From contig VZRN01000791.1 of NCBI GenBank assembly GCA_013397935.1, positions 372,001 through 436,000 on the forward strand: DNA of 64,000 nucleotides, read 5' to 3'. Both the position numbers and the translations under genes were made by a program. A model generated the notes under the pieces. It was not told the origin of the DNA and did no database searches. It worked only from the letters and a program-made list of their open reading frames with translations. This document shows, one piece after another, positions 39,499-52,800 of the stretch. Source of the stretch: Dasyornis broadbenti. Its lineage: Eukaryota > Chordata > Aves > Passeriformes > Dasyornithidae. Numbering within the stretch: the first letter of the stretch is position 1; every line of letters starts with the position of its first letter.

Positions 39499-42400
39499 AT
39501 TAGGCCTGCCAGCCAAAATTTAAAATATTAAAATACTCTGTATAAGCTGCTTATGAATAAGAAGTAGGATAAGAATTAGTCATGATTTTGGCAATAATTT
39601 AGAATCTAATCAATTAATTGCAGTACAGCTCTTCTATGAAGTAGTGTACCCACAAATGCAGTTGTTACATGAAGCCTCATTTGGATCTTGCTTGTGCAAT
39701 TTTATTGTATTTTAGTGGGGTTTTCATATAATCTTGGAAACAATTACATCAGATCAACCCAAAAAACTGTAGAAGAATGCAGTAGTATTCTTTTAGGTGA
39801 AGTTACTACAGGCTTGTAGGAGGACAAGTAACATTAGGTAATTTGGTTTTCACAAAACTGGTGTTATTTTTCAGGATGATACGCCTGTCAAGTCAACAGG
39901 AAAACCATTGGCACTAATTATGACGAATGTTTCACTGTATTGCAGGAAGCATTTAAGCACCATGTAGTCTGAAATATTTAATTTTCCATGTTCTCAGAGT
40001 TTATTTTTAATGGTGGCCTTACAATGTACGGGTACTTTGATATTTTGAAAGTATATTGAGCCTTTTTCAGGAGAAGTATAAAATTAGAGTAAATTGACAT
40101 TAGTGGGACTGTCTTGGTTCAAACCAAAATATAAAATGTGACTCTTCAGGTTGTCTTTTAAATTGTCAAGTTTATTTGGTTTTGTGAATGTATATCTTCA
40201 GTTGTACTTAATTTTTTCTGTTTAGTGCCCTATTCATTCTCTCATTTTTAAAGTACTTATATATGTTTAAGCTTCATTTTTGTCCAAGTGTGTTGCTAAA
40301 ATAAGGGTAAATATTCAAGAGTGGTTAGCAGCATGAATATAAAAATGTAGGTTTGCAAAATGTGCATGACTGTACAGGAAATTGTTTGGGAGCTCTCTGT
40401 CTGTATACATATATATGTGTGCAAGGACTGGAAAAGCAAACTTAGGCAACTTCTCACATTTTGTTCATACAAGCAGAACTTTGTCTTGTATAAAGTGGAT
40501 ATTTTTGGTTTCACAGTTTTTTTCCATAGATGAGCTTGCTTAAATGCCACTTGGTTGTAATTTTCAATGGATTTTTTTTTAAGTGGACACTGGGGACTGC
40601 CTAAAAATAAAACTGGTCCAACTTCTCTGAGTTTTTTCTCTTCTTGGCATGAAGTTTACCCATCCAGCCAGATGAGTCAGTTTCGTCTTCTCCATGTACA
40701 TCTGGTGTGACAGAAAGAAATGGTCTTTTTAAATAGTCGTGACAGTCATAGTTATTGCAAAAGTCTGAATGGGGGAGGAAAATGAAAGAAAGTAAGTGGG
40801 AACAAGTCTAGACCAACAGTGACTAGTAGTGTCATAAACCATGACATGAAAGCCATGTGTTTATAAAAACTCATAGTGATTATGTGTCCTTGCTCTACAT
40901 TACACTGGCATGAGGACTCAATATTGTATTCATCACTAAAAATTAAATTTTGAAAAACTCCCTTACAGACTTAACATCAAACCATTGATGTTAATCAGTG
41001 TTTGAGATCAAAAACTTTATTCTTAAAGGGATGAGTAAACATTTTTTCACAAATATACAAATCCTGTAAGGATGGAAGTAATCACTATGCAGAGTTTTGC
41101 TTTTTTTTTCTTAAGTGAGGAGGTGTACTTATATCCTAAGGGTGGTGTATTCCTGTATTTGCCCAGTCTTCTTCATAATGACTTAATATGGTCATATGAT
41201 CATGCCTAATTTTTATACTGATCAGAAAATACCTTGTTTGAAGTGCATTTGATTTTCACATATGCTTTTAAACTGCACAGTTAACTAAGATCTTGAGTCT
41301 GTCAAATTCTCCCTGTCATTCTTAGTTTGTCTTGTTCACTATTTCAGTAAAACCTGTTTTACATGACTATGCAAGGGACAAGAAGGAAATAATTGCCCAT
41401 CAAAGAAAACTTTTTTAAAATAATGGATGATAGACTCAGCAATAAAGAATTAAACTATTTGGAAGAGAACTTCAATAAAATCTAAATCCACTTTGAAGTA
41501 TTAAAAAAGGCATAGAAGTAAGGTCTGCCCTTTGTTTCTGTCACTGTTTGTTCTTTTTTTCTTCTATGCCCTTTTCTACTTGGCTCCCCAGAGGCCTTTG
41601 CTTACAGTGTGATAGTGACATTGTGCATATCACAGAAAAGCAAATACAGTGGTTAAGTTGTAATCTTAGCTTCTACTGCCCACACAGATTCATGAGCTCT
41701 CTTCCTTTAACCTTGCATATTGGTAACTGGAAAGCTTGGAAGGACAAATAGGATAGAAAAGGAAGTTATGTACCATGTTGGACTTTTGTTAATCCTTCTT
41801 TTTCAAAGATGACAAAAAAAAATTTTACCCCACAAAAAATAGAGCTTAAATGGTCCCTGCCAGGTTCATGTTGATGTTTCCTGGAGAAATGTTCTGGGTA
41901 AGATTTTACTTCTACTCTGTCTGTTGTCTTGCTGCCTAGCCCCTCTAATCTCCCTGTTAGTCACAGGTAGAAGTGCTGAGTTCTCTGTTCCCTGAGCTAG
42001 ATTACAAAATTGTACCCTTGATGAGTAGGAAATACTGTATTGATAATGTTGAATAGGAAACAAGACACTTAACTATCACTAAAGGCATTTCTGTGCATGG
42101 GGTGGGCTCTGTGTTTTCACGGGGCTTTGGATTCACTACCAGCATGTCTAATGAAAAAGAATAAGCAGGAGAACAGAGCTCACTTTTCTACATAGCATTT
42201 GTCTGGAGCACCTTTCTTGGGTGCAGCACTGCTGTAGGCTTGCAACTGCTGGAATGCATGCTAGTAGTGGACTGACAAGCAATGGTGTCAGCCATTGTGT
42301 TAGAATTCACTGTGCAAAACCTGCTGAATCTGATTATTTCAGATCAGTTTGGTATTAGACAACTTGCTGTTTAGGATAACTCAGATGGAAAATCTCCTCT

Positions 42401-44650
42401 GTAAAAGGTGTTCACTGTAACATCCTGGGAACATTTTCAGTGCCCAATACTTATTGCTTTCTTTTTGTGAGTAATCAAAGTTTCCAAAATATATTGGTCT
42501 CTTCAGTGGATGTATACTTCTGTTCAGTATTTCCTAGTGCCAGTGTGAGTTCTTCAGCTTTAGAGGCATTGAAGGGCCTTTGGATGAAATTTTCATACAA
42601 CTGAATGTGCAAAGCTGAGGTGTTGCATCATACAGAAGCATCCAGATCCACAGAAGTCTGCTGGAGTGGATAACAGAGCAAGTCCACTGTGGATTGTGAT
42701 GAAATAGTTGCATGTTATTGTGTGAGTCTGGATGTACCACTTTCTTCCTGGACTGTGAGCCTGGCACTTTAGGTGTTGGAAAGAAATGCTATAAACATGA
42801 ATGCAAACTGTCACAGCAAAGTGAGTGTTGGAGTCCAGAAAACAAAGTTAGAAACAAATTTCCTTTGTGTTGCAGTCGAAGCCTATTGAAATTCAAATAG
42901 TGTAACCATATTAACATCTGGTTATTAATAGAAATGGATTATATAGTTGTGCTATTTCTAAGGTATTTTCAAACAAGACTCCATTTCCTGACTGCATGAC
43001 TTTGAAAGAGCTTGTAAATAGGTTGCCTGGGCTGAGTTGTTTGTCTTGTGTTTTCTTACTTGCTGCTTTCACTGGTCAGTTCAGTTGTAACCCTATGATT
43101 TTTTTTAAAATCAGAAACATAAAAGAGCATGCACATCTGTTTATGCCTGCTGTTCTGCATTCTGCTCCCCTCCAAGGCCAACACAGCCTAGTTTATTGAG
43201 AACCGCTCCAGGGAGTGGTTCCTTTAAACTCTGCAATCTTCCACAAGCATGAGTTAAGTATTTCTTGGAACAAAACTTTTCTGCTCATTTCAAAATTAAT
43301 CCCTTTATTTTATGGATGATGGGTCTTTGAACAAACCACAGCTGATAAGAAAAATGTAGAAAGCCTGGATACTTAGCATCATATTTCTAGCCTGCCATGT
43401 ATCTGTTCCTGAACTTTTGAAAAATGTGAGCTGCTTCTATTGGCTTATCTATGACAAAGTTCACTTCCAAGAGAACTTCCTCACTTCCCACTGGACTGGC
43501 AAGAGGTGCTACTAGTTGGTGCAGGAATAGAGCAGAAGGTGGTCCTGAGAGAGCTGCTTTTGTTTGCAATTTGCATATTAAATTGAACTACTATCTCTAA
43601 TTTCAATTATCTTTTATTTATGACACCTTTAGATTAAGGATAAAGTGCATTCCCGTATTAGAGGAATTCTGCAGTTCATGTTCCAGAGCTGTAAACGTTC
43701 TTAAAAGCTTTGGGACACTTGCCTCATGAAATCTCAACTCTAGTAAAAGTTGAATGCAGGAACTAGCCAACATTCACTTTTTCAGTTGTTTTTGCTCTGT
43801 TTATTTGTTCCTTCAAATTTTGCATTTTGTATGCTGTTTAACTTTTAACATCCATGGAATATCCTGGTGTTTAAACTGCCCAACTTGCTTAAAAGGAGGG
43901 CGAAAGAAGAAAGATGAGAGTGAGCTTGAACAGCAGAGCAGGCGTGAAGAAAATAAATTCAGCTGACTTCTGGAATTGCAACTGGAATGTTGTGGAATTT
44001 GATACAGATGGAAAATAGGAGTTGAAAAGTACAAAATTTCCAGTGTGGGTGCCATTTTGAGTAGGCTGTGTGGGTGGAGAATGGTGCTAAATGCCAAGCT
44101 GGGAAGTAGAACGGAGAGTTTCTTTCCAACTAGTAACAGACAGCTAGAAGTGGAGGGGAGAGGGGGTTGGGGAAGTGGTTTAAATGTCCCAGTGCAGCTG
44201 TTTTGTAATAAATCACTAATACTTGTGGGTAAAGCTCAGCTCATCAGTGTTTGCTACTTTCTTGTCCATAGAATTATTTTCCACAGTAGTTTGAGTATCA
44301 TTTTTATGGAATCCTGTTTAACATCCTACCATATGTAATCAGATGGTTCATGTGGCTCTGAAATTCTTTTTTGGTCAGACTGTATGACATATAGCAGGTC
44401 AAAATTGGTTTTGACTGTTTTGGTTAACTGTCAGTTTTCTGTATGAAAGTAGCATTACTTTTAAGAATTAAGTGCTATTCCTTACAGGGTGAGCATGCAA
44501 TACCAGTGTTAGTGGACATCTCTGCTCCTGCTTTAGTCTCAGATTCTCAGTCCAAGTTCTGATGCCTTGTTTTGGCATTAAGCCAAGGTCCAGGAGCAGA
44601 TATTTTCATTTGCTCCAGATGTATTTTCTGTGTGTTCATGTGACACTCCT

Positions 44651-44709
44651 TAAAAGAAAAAAAAACCAAAAAACTAACTAAAAAAAAAATCCACAAACCC
44701 CCCCCCCCA
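44651..44709 (+). repeat. A-rich tract ending in poly(C)
   Basis: A-rich low-complexity sequence with CCAAAAAAC/CTAACTA interruptions that ends in a run of 11 C. Confidence 0.85.
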
Positions 44710-47618
44710 GAAAACTGTATGCAGCAAAGAATTCATAATTTGAAAAAAAGGCTTTTCCTTCAGTAACTTTTAAGAGGCAGTTCCCTTCTGTGAGAGCACA
44801 TGACAATACTTATGCTGTCTGATACATTAGCATACAGAGAAAAAGGAAAAGGGCAAAGTTATTTTTCTTAATAGTCACTAAGTATTTGAGAGTATCCTTG
44901 CCTACCTGTGAGTTAAAGGTGGATTTGTTGTTGAAGATGGACTCATGCCCTTTTGATGACAGAAATCCTTTGTGATGAATGGCCCAACATTCTTCCTTCC
45001 TCATGTTAGGTTTTAGATGAAGCTGTAATAGATTTTCAGTATTTATGTGTATAATAGTTCTTGTTCGATTTTGAACAAAGTGGAGGTAGTTAGAAACAAA
45101 AAAAGTGTTCCTTAATGCTTCAGAAGGATCCTACTCTTAAAATGCAGAACATTTCTATTGTATTGTGAACAATTTAACTCTGTCTTGTGTGTAGAAAATA
45201 AGGGTTGTAATCACTTGGCTTTTATTGTGCTAGGAGAACCCTTTTGTTAGTTTCCAGCTTCTAAGAGGAAGGCTGTAGTTCTTGCAATCCTGTCCTCTTC
45301 AAATATTACCACATGGTAAAATTTAAAAATGTGCTTTCAGCTACAGCCAGAAAATAAGACTATGCTCTATGTAATCTTTACCAAAAGTGGAAATGACTCA
45401 GTTCAACAAACTTCCCAAGTGTATTGATGGTTCCCTTCAGAGAGAATGACGCTGCAATGCACATGGTAATTATCTCTGATAAAGAAACACCCATATTCTT
45501 TGATTGAAATTTAGTATTTAAGAGCCATGTTGGGTGTGAGGTAGTATTTGGGAAGTCATTTGGGATGCAAAAACAGTGAAACTAGGATGGGTCTTTATAC
45601 AGCTGGAAAGTATAACCATGGGTTGTTGTTAATAAATGGTATTAACATCAAGTATTCCTTTCACTGAATTTTAAATTATAACTATTGGGCTTGGAGGAGG
45701 GAGGTGGTTTTTTTCTTTTATCCTATATATTTGTAAAGGATTTGGAATGCAGTCCAAGTTTTCCTGCTGCAGCTGGAAGAGAGATGTCATAATGCTGATG
45801 TCCACAACTGGTTGTGTTGTGAAATTATAGACCCAAAAAAGGGCAAATGCATAGTTTTACCACCTCTCCCAACTGCGGTCATAAGAAACACTGACTCAGA
45901 CAACACCTGTGAGTCAGAATTCCTGTAGATTCCTTCCTGCAGCCCAGTAGTAGTAATTTGCCTCTTACTTCACCTGTAACCTTTACTGCTGTTCTCAACC
46001 TCTGCATTGTCTGTTTTAATGCAAGCAGGCAGCAGAAGTGAAACTAAGCTGTCTCTTACTGTCCTCTTCCAACCCATCTATTCTAAAAAGAGGGCAAACA
46101 GTCAGAAAATACTCTGTTCCTCTGTGTTTGAGCACAAAATTTGGGTAGACAGTAAATGATAAAAGGATTTCTCTTTTTCTCCGAACAGATAAGTAACCAG
46201 GTCATAAGCCACATAAACAGGAACTGGACTGAAGAAAATCAAAGGTCATGATGTTTCTTAAAAGCAGTGGAGACTCTTACACAAGCTGCTTTGCTTTCCT
46301 CTGGTTTCACAGACAGTTGTGTTGTTCATGGGGCCTCTGTTGTTGCATTACAGTTTTACTTTTCAGAACATAACTCACTATTGATTTTTAATGTCCTCTT
46401 AAAAGCAGCTTATTACACTCTCAGCTTATTTTTTTCAAACAAGCCATTTATTTTGATCCTTTTCTTCTTTGGTTGTCTGCCTTAGGTCCTCTGAAGGGTC
46501 TGAAACAGGTGCCAAATTACCTATTTTGCAGAGATATTTCAAGCTGCATGACTGACATAGGAGATAATTGCAGAAGAAAAATTACGTCTTTGCATTGATT
46601 TTTGTAATGGTAGAATATCTAATTACACATGCAGACAGTAATCTCTAATAAATGAAAAAAAAGTCTGCCCTACAATATATTTAAACATCAGTAAGAAATT
46701 AAATGAGTTAACAATAGAAGAAACAAATGGTCTGTGGTTAATTCGATCACTTCCTTTGCTACAAAAAGACAATCATCAAGTTTTAGGAGGCTTATTCAGA
46801 TGTGACGGGGACAACCCCTGAGCAACAGTAGCAGGAACATCCACTGCTAATCATTCTCCTTTGCCAGTTTTTATTCCAGTCCTGCAATTGCTCTGCTCAC
46901 AGAAAGGAAATATGAAAGACCATTTTGTTTGAGCAATGACAGTCAGACTAAATGGTCAAAAGTACAGCTGCTGAAACTTCTTAAAGATTTGAATTTTAAT
47001 TTAAAATATTCTATAATAAAATGCAGCATATGTAACATAACTAGCAAACCTTGTGCAGAAGTTGTCTTTTGCTTTTCTATTATTAAGCACAACCTGCTCC
47101 AGGCTGAGGAATACTGGAATAAGAAATAACTGTTAAAATGCTAAGCTTCATGAGAATAGTGGGACAGAATCAGAGAATTCTAGGCAAGTTTTGGTTCCTT
47201 AGAATTCCGCATGGTTTGGATTCTAAGATATACACAGACATTTAATTTTGAGGTGAAACTAGAATTAAAAGAGGACTATGTTACGGATCTTGTTTTGAGT
47301 CAGATAAAGAGAACAGAAAGTTTATAAAAACAAAAAATCATTAATTTTATCATCTAACCCAAAATCTAGTAATGACAGTCTAAAAGCTTGGTCCTGGCAG
47401 ATCTGAAACAACTCTGATCCTGTTTCATGTGTGAATTTGGCTGAAAATACAGATTAAGAGCATGTATCTGTGTCATATTTTTCATATTAAATGGCTTATT
47501 CATCATTTGGCAAGCAGAGTCATTATTTCCCCTTCACCCCACATGCCAGGGCTTTAACATCATGTGGACATTTCATTGCACATTAACTTTTTGCACACAA
47601 AAATGTCTTGATTAAACT

Positions 47619-47660
47619 TGTGAATTCACTATCTAGAACTGTGAATTCACTATATAGAAC
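47619..47660 (+). repeat. 21-bp tandem duplication
   Basis: Two adjacent copies of TGTGAATTCACTATMTAGAAC that differ at one base. Each contains the palindrome GTGAATTCAC. Confidence 0.9.
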
Positions 47661-48990
47661 TGCCCTTTATCCTTTTAACCAGTTGAAGCATGTCTGCAAG
47701 CATTTGGGAATAGAACCTGCAACGGTTTTTCTTTGTAAATATTTAACTCTTAACAGTGTGTTGAAAATCTTGGCATTGCTCAGCAAACAATCCTTTGGGG
47801 TGTTCTTTTTAGGCTGAGAGACAGTCTGCCTGGATTAGGTATTCATTCAAGACTTCTCACCTTCAAACACTTGCCTTCCTGAGCACTTGATAAAATCTTC
47901 ACTTACTTTGCATCATCGACAGCATGCAAGAAATTCTGTAGTAATTGCAACCCATTCACCAATGACCCACTCTGGAGAGATTCAAGAGAAACAGAGCAAA
48001 GTTACCAAATTTTCAAGGCAGAAAGACCAAAATATTTATCTATTAGGAATCCTGGGACAAAAGTAGCTTCTGTAGTGCAACACAAGGTCTACTTGTGAAG
48101 TGCTCTGTCAGTAGATACTAGTCACATCTGTATGACATTTAATGAAAGCTTTCAAAAAAGCCTCTTAATGTGATTGCTAACAAAAGATCAGCACTTTTGC
48201 TAATGGTAAGAGGCTTTCGGTGTAGTATCTATGCACTGCAGTAAGAAAAATGCATTGGTCAGTTGTGTCTGTTATGTATAATTTGCTGTATTTTCATCTT
48301 CAGCCAGAATTTTGATCTTTATTCTGTTTAAGTCCTCTACCAGATATTTCTCTATTTTCCTCTTTTAAGATGTGAGACTCAATTTTGTATTTATTTTTGT
48401 GTGTGTGCATTTTTTGTGAATTTACTTTGGATGATGCTGCCTGTCTCTAGTTACCTTCTATGATCAAAATCAGCATTTCTGAGAGTCTACTGGCATTTGC
48501 AGAAAATCTTTTCTTGGGCATCTAGTCTTACATATAGTTAAAAGTGCTTTGGTATAGGGTTTTTTTGGTTTGTTTTGGGGGGTTTTTTTGCCATAAAAAT
48601 CTGCTAGGACAACTACTCAAAAAGTGTGAGACAGAACTAAACTCAGGGGAAGAAGGAGAGTCCATCATTACATTATTTTTATCTCCTGGTTTTTTGGGGT
48701 TTGTTTGTGGGGTATTTTTTCAAGTTGCATTTAATTTAAAGGCCAACATACAGAATCTCCAAGTGTAGGCAGAAGTACTGAGGGCAACTGACATGAAGTT
48801 CATTAGTATTCTTTTGGGTTTGCATGGCTTGGTTTTTGGTAGCAGGGGGACCACAGAAGTGACTTCTGTGAGAAGATGCTAGAAGCTTCCACCATGTCCA
48901 GCAGAGCCAATCTCAGGTGGCTCCAAAGATGGACATGCTGCTGGCCAAGGCTAGGCCATTTAAAATGGTAGTAACAACTCTGTGATAACA

Positions 48991-48998
48991 TATTTAAG
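48991..48998 (+). promoter_or_regulatory. TATA-like box of LTR copy 2
   Basis: TATTTAAG lies about 180 bp into the LTR, at the expected place for a U3 promoter. The matching position in copy 1 reads GCCTTAAAG and is degraded. Confidence 0.45.
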
Positions 48999-49699
48999 AA
49001 GAAAATCAAAACACATGTTGGAGCACAGTTTTAATTGCAGTCAGAGAAGAGCAGAGAACATGTGAGAACAACTCTGCAGACACCAAGGTCAGTGCAGAAG
49101 GAAGCAGAGGAGATGCTCCAGGCACCAGAGCTGAGATTCCTCTGTAGGCTGTGGTGATGATGATGGTGAAACATCTGTTCCCTTGGAGCCCATGGGGTCC
49201 ACAGGGGATGCAGAGATCCACTCGCAGCCTGTGGAGGAGCCCCATGCCAGAGCAGGTGGATGCCTGAGAGGAGGCTGTGAGCCCATGGAAGATCCTTGGA
49301 GAGAGGGGCCCTGTTCCCATGCTGGAGCAGCCTGTCCTTGAAAGACTGCACACCATGGATGAGTGACCATGCTTGAGCAGTTTTGGAAGGACTGTTGCCC
49401 ATGGGATGGACTCACCTTGCAGGAGTTTGCAGAGAGCTGTTGCTCATGAGATGAACTCATATTGGAAAAATTCATGGAGAACTGTCTCCTGTTGGAGGGA
49501 CCCCGCAGTGCAGCACAGGAACAACTCCTCTCCCTGAGCAGCGGGAGAAGCCATGGGTGATGAACTGACCATAACCCTCATTACCTGTCTCCTTACCACA
49601 GCTGGAGTAGGAGTTAGAGCAGGGAAGGAGGAAGGGCTGGGCAGTAGGTGTTTTTAAGGGCTTATTTTACTTCTCATTATCTGCTCTGATATTGTTAGT

Positions 49700-49705
49700 A
49701 ATAAA
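49700..49705 (+). promoter_or_regulatory. AATAAA poly(A) signal of LTR copy 2
   Basis: AATAAA within TTAGTAATAAATTCAC, at the usual place near the 3' part of this LTR family. Confidence 0.55.
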
Positions 49706-49895
49706 TTCACTTCATATCTCTAAGTTGAGCCTGTTTTGCCCTTGATGGTATTTGGTGAGTGATCTCTCCCAGTCCTTACCTCAACCCGTGAACCCTTCAT
49801 TAAATTTTCTCTGCTCTGTCCAGCTGCAGAGAGGAGTGAGTCAGTGGCTTTCAGGGGTGCCTGGCATCTGGCCTGTTTCAACCCCCAACAAGTAC

Positions 49896-52800
49896 AATCA
49901 TTATCATCTATACATTCTTCCAAAGAACCTTTTCTTTCAGATAAGTAGTGAGTTTGCAAGAAATGTGATAAGTGCAGGATAAATCATGAATATGGTTCAG
50001 TTTAAAGGAGGTATATTGTATTAAAGCATACATTTTACTTGGGTATTCATAAATATATTAATTTAGCTTATTATATTCCTTTAGTAACCTATTTGTAATA
50101 GTTTCTCTTTTATGTTATTGCTGTTTGTATTATTAACAGGCTGTCTCTACACCTGAGCTCATACTTGTGTTACACTGAGTGAGAGTCTGCATCAACCAGC
50201 ACCATGAAGGGGATTGAAAACTCATTCTCTCTCGTCTCCTTTTTGGACAATTACCACTATAAATTATATGTTTGGTAATTACTTCAGGCATAACTTTTGG
50301 CTGCCTTCTGGCCAGTCTACTTTCAAATAAGCCTCCCAGGACCTGTAATTGACATTACATAGACCATTAATGGATGGAAGACTTCTTTTCAGATGCAGGA
50401 AATTTTAGCAACTGCATAGGAACATATTTTTACTTTGCTAGAGATTCAAAGCATGCTTTCGATGCCCAAGCACATTTTCCTGTTTGTGTTTTGATTTCTA
50501 TAATTTATTTATATCATGCACAAGCTTTTGAAAAGAGTGCATAAGTGCATGATTTTCTCCATTAATTGAGCCACCAAGTATTTCAGTCAAACTGCTACCT
50601 GCTAGAAACTATTCCATCATGGATGCATAATTTTCAGGATAGGTATTTACAATTTTGGAAGCAAATGTTTAAAAACTCTTAATTGCATTTGGAAATCTAA
50701 GTCTCTGTAAATGTGAGTTATGATCTTGAATGATAGAAACTGGTAACAGTAATCTACTGAAAGGGAGCGTAGCTCATTTTAAAACATTTATAAATTATAT
50801 ATATGTAGTATTTTGGAAACTCTGGAAGTCTTAAAATATCTGACAGCTGTGAAAATCTTATGTTTCTTTAACCACATATGTTGGGTCAGTATCGCTCATA
50901 AAGACTGTAGTCATTGTATACTTATGTTCTAAAAAGTTTCATCAGTCATGGCAATGTGGCTTCATGAGGGTCTTGACTTAGTTTTGAAAGATGCCTGGGG
51001 TTAGTTTTCAAGAGTGACTTAAATTTTGGGGCCTCAGGTTCCCTATTGGAGTTAGAAGCCTCTTTTGCATCCTTTCTGTTATGTTGCTTATAGAAAGTCA
51101 TGGGTGGATGTTACAAGCTAACAAGTTATAAAACAATTTTGTATTATATACTCCAACTATGTGCATAGGCTTAGACTGGACCACTTTGATGCAGGAAGCC
51201 ACTGATGTGTTTACAGAATTGACATCTAGAGGAAACAAGAAAATTGGGATCATGTGCTAAGCATAATTCTAGCCCTTTGCTAGATTGTTCCTGTTAAAGA
51301 TTAATATGTCAGTGTCATTTACAGTGAATTGAGAGTTGCCAATCTCTCCTGGTCACCCAGTAAAATAAAGAATGTGTGTGTCTGTATGACAGAGGTGAGT
51401 GAAGGAACTTTGCAGTCCCTACTATCAAAGCCAAAACTGCAATATTGCAAGTAATTTCCATTGCTAAAGTCTTTGCTTCTTTTGAGGACTATGTGCTCCT
51501 CTAATGTCATCTTAAGCATAATGGGGCCTGGAGACCATAACTGATCCTTTTCCAATAAAAATATCTCTTTGTCTCATCTTTGGGAATATTGTAAGGAAGT
51601 ATGCTGTGTATAAAAGGACTTCCTTCCATATTTAACCAGGAAGAGAATTACAAGTTTGTATACAAGGACGGAATTAATTGCAAACGTTCCTTTCCTCTCT
51701 TCCCTGCCTTTGTTTTTTTTCAACTCTGCAGCTGGTATCAAAGTGACAGCAGGAACAGACTCATGTTTCCATGTACTCACAAAAAGATAATGGGAACTTG
51801 AGGTATTGGTCCATGTCCTTTGTAAGTTAATAAGAAAAATAGGGCAATTTAGGATCTGTGCTCAGTCTTTAGTGCTCTTCATAGAGCTTCTAACGAAGGA
51901 CTTCTTTTTGTTTTACTGCAGTATAGTTTTTAATGCTGCTGACAGACTTGGATGCTGAAATTCAACCTCTGGTTATTCACAGAGCAGATAGACAGCTGCA
52001 GTTGCATTTTCTTGAGAGTGTTCCAGAAACTATACTTCTCCCAGAACTTTGGGGACCACTTACTGAGGAATGTGGAGAACTTGGTGTCAGTATTTATACA
52101 ATCCTTGGACTCTTTTCTAAGGTTATGCAAAATATACTGGAAGCATTGTCATTGCTACCAATCACTTGAAACTGAACACTGACCACCAATTTTATATACA
52201 GCAGCTTTTTCTTTCAGATTGGAACTAGTGACCTTTGGGTAGAAATGTTTTGTAAGCAAGTATTGATGTGCTTCTCTAAAAGCTAATTTTATTAGAGTAT
52301 AATTGGTGGTGGCAGTCTAGGGAGGTAATTTCTTGCTTAATTTTGACAGTGAAGTTAGGTGCCTATTTCTCTCAAGTAAGGGTGGGAGTTGGGCTCATTA
52401 ATTGTTTTCTGAATTGTAACAAACAAGTCAAAACCAGATTAATCCTCCTAAATATGTACACTGTACAAGTCTCTAGTGCTTGTGAGTGAAGATACAGCAT
52501 AAACAAGTCACTGAGTACCTATCTATACCTACATACCTGTCAGCACTTTAACTCCTTTGCAATAAGTAAACATGCAGTCACTTTGTCGGTAAGCTGCTGA
52601 GGACTGGGAGACATTTAAATATTGGTATAGATACTGGCATATTTTTATACACTTTAGGTCTAATTATTCCACTATTATTTAAGTGCAGGTTCTTAAAATC
52701 TGGTCTTAAATAGACAGTGAACAGGTATTTATGTTTATGATACTATGAGAGTGTTTAATTTATTTAATAAAAGAATGCAATTGAACCCATATTACCAGTA

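Larger units (their letters stand above)
29651..48809. other. Gene-poor interval upstream of CBLB, part 1
   Basis: AT-rich sequence with scattered T- and A-runs and no coding exon, RNA gene or large repeat that I can recognise. The longest open frames (30969-31376 and 36243-36620 on plus) lack motifs and coding-like composition. A slightly GC-richer stretch at about 34030-34200 has no identifiable content. Small simple repeats are listed separately. Conserved regulatory elements may exist but cannot be judged from one genome. Confidence 0.7.
48810..49890 (+). mobile_element. Solo LTR (type A, copy 2) upstream of CBLB
   Basis: A 1,081-bp element in plus orientation, the same family as 19021-20102 but opposite in direction. 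It starts near TCTTTTGGGTTTGCATGG (expected TG changed to TC) and ends CAACCCCCAACA. Flanks AGTAT (48805-48809) and AGTAC (49891-49895) form a 5-bp target duplication with one mismatch, which fits an ERVL- or ERV1-like integration. It has a TATA-like TATTTAAG (48991-48998), a modular middle and AATAAA (49700-49705). No gag, pol or env remnants are seen, so it is a solo LTR. Open frames on its minus strand (49006-49475) are artefacts of the modules. Confidence 0.85.

Noticed and set aside
40114..40127. Near-palindrome TTGGTTCAAACCAA after TGTC, resembling an LTR start
   Set aside because: No matching LTR body or end follows within a sensible distance.
49006..49475. Minus-strand open frames of 116-128 codons
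   Set aside because: They are antisense translations of LTR copy 2 and resemble the spurious frames of copy 1.
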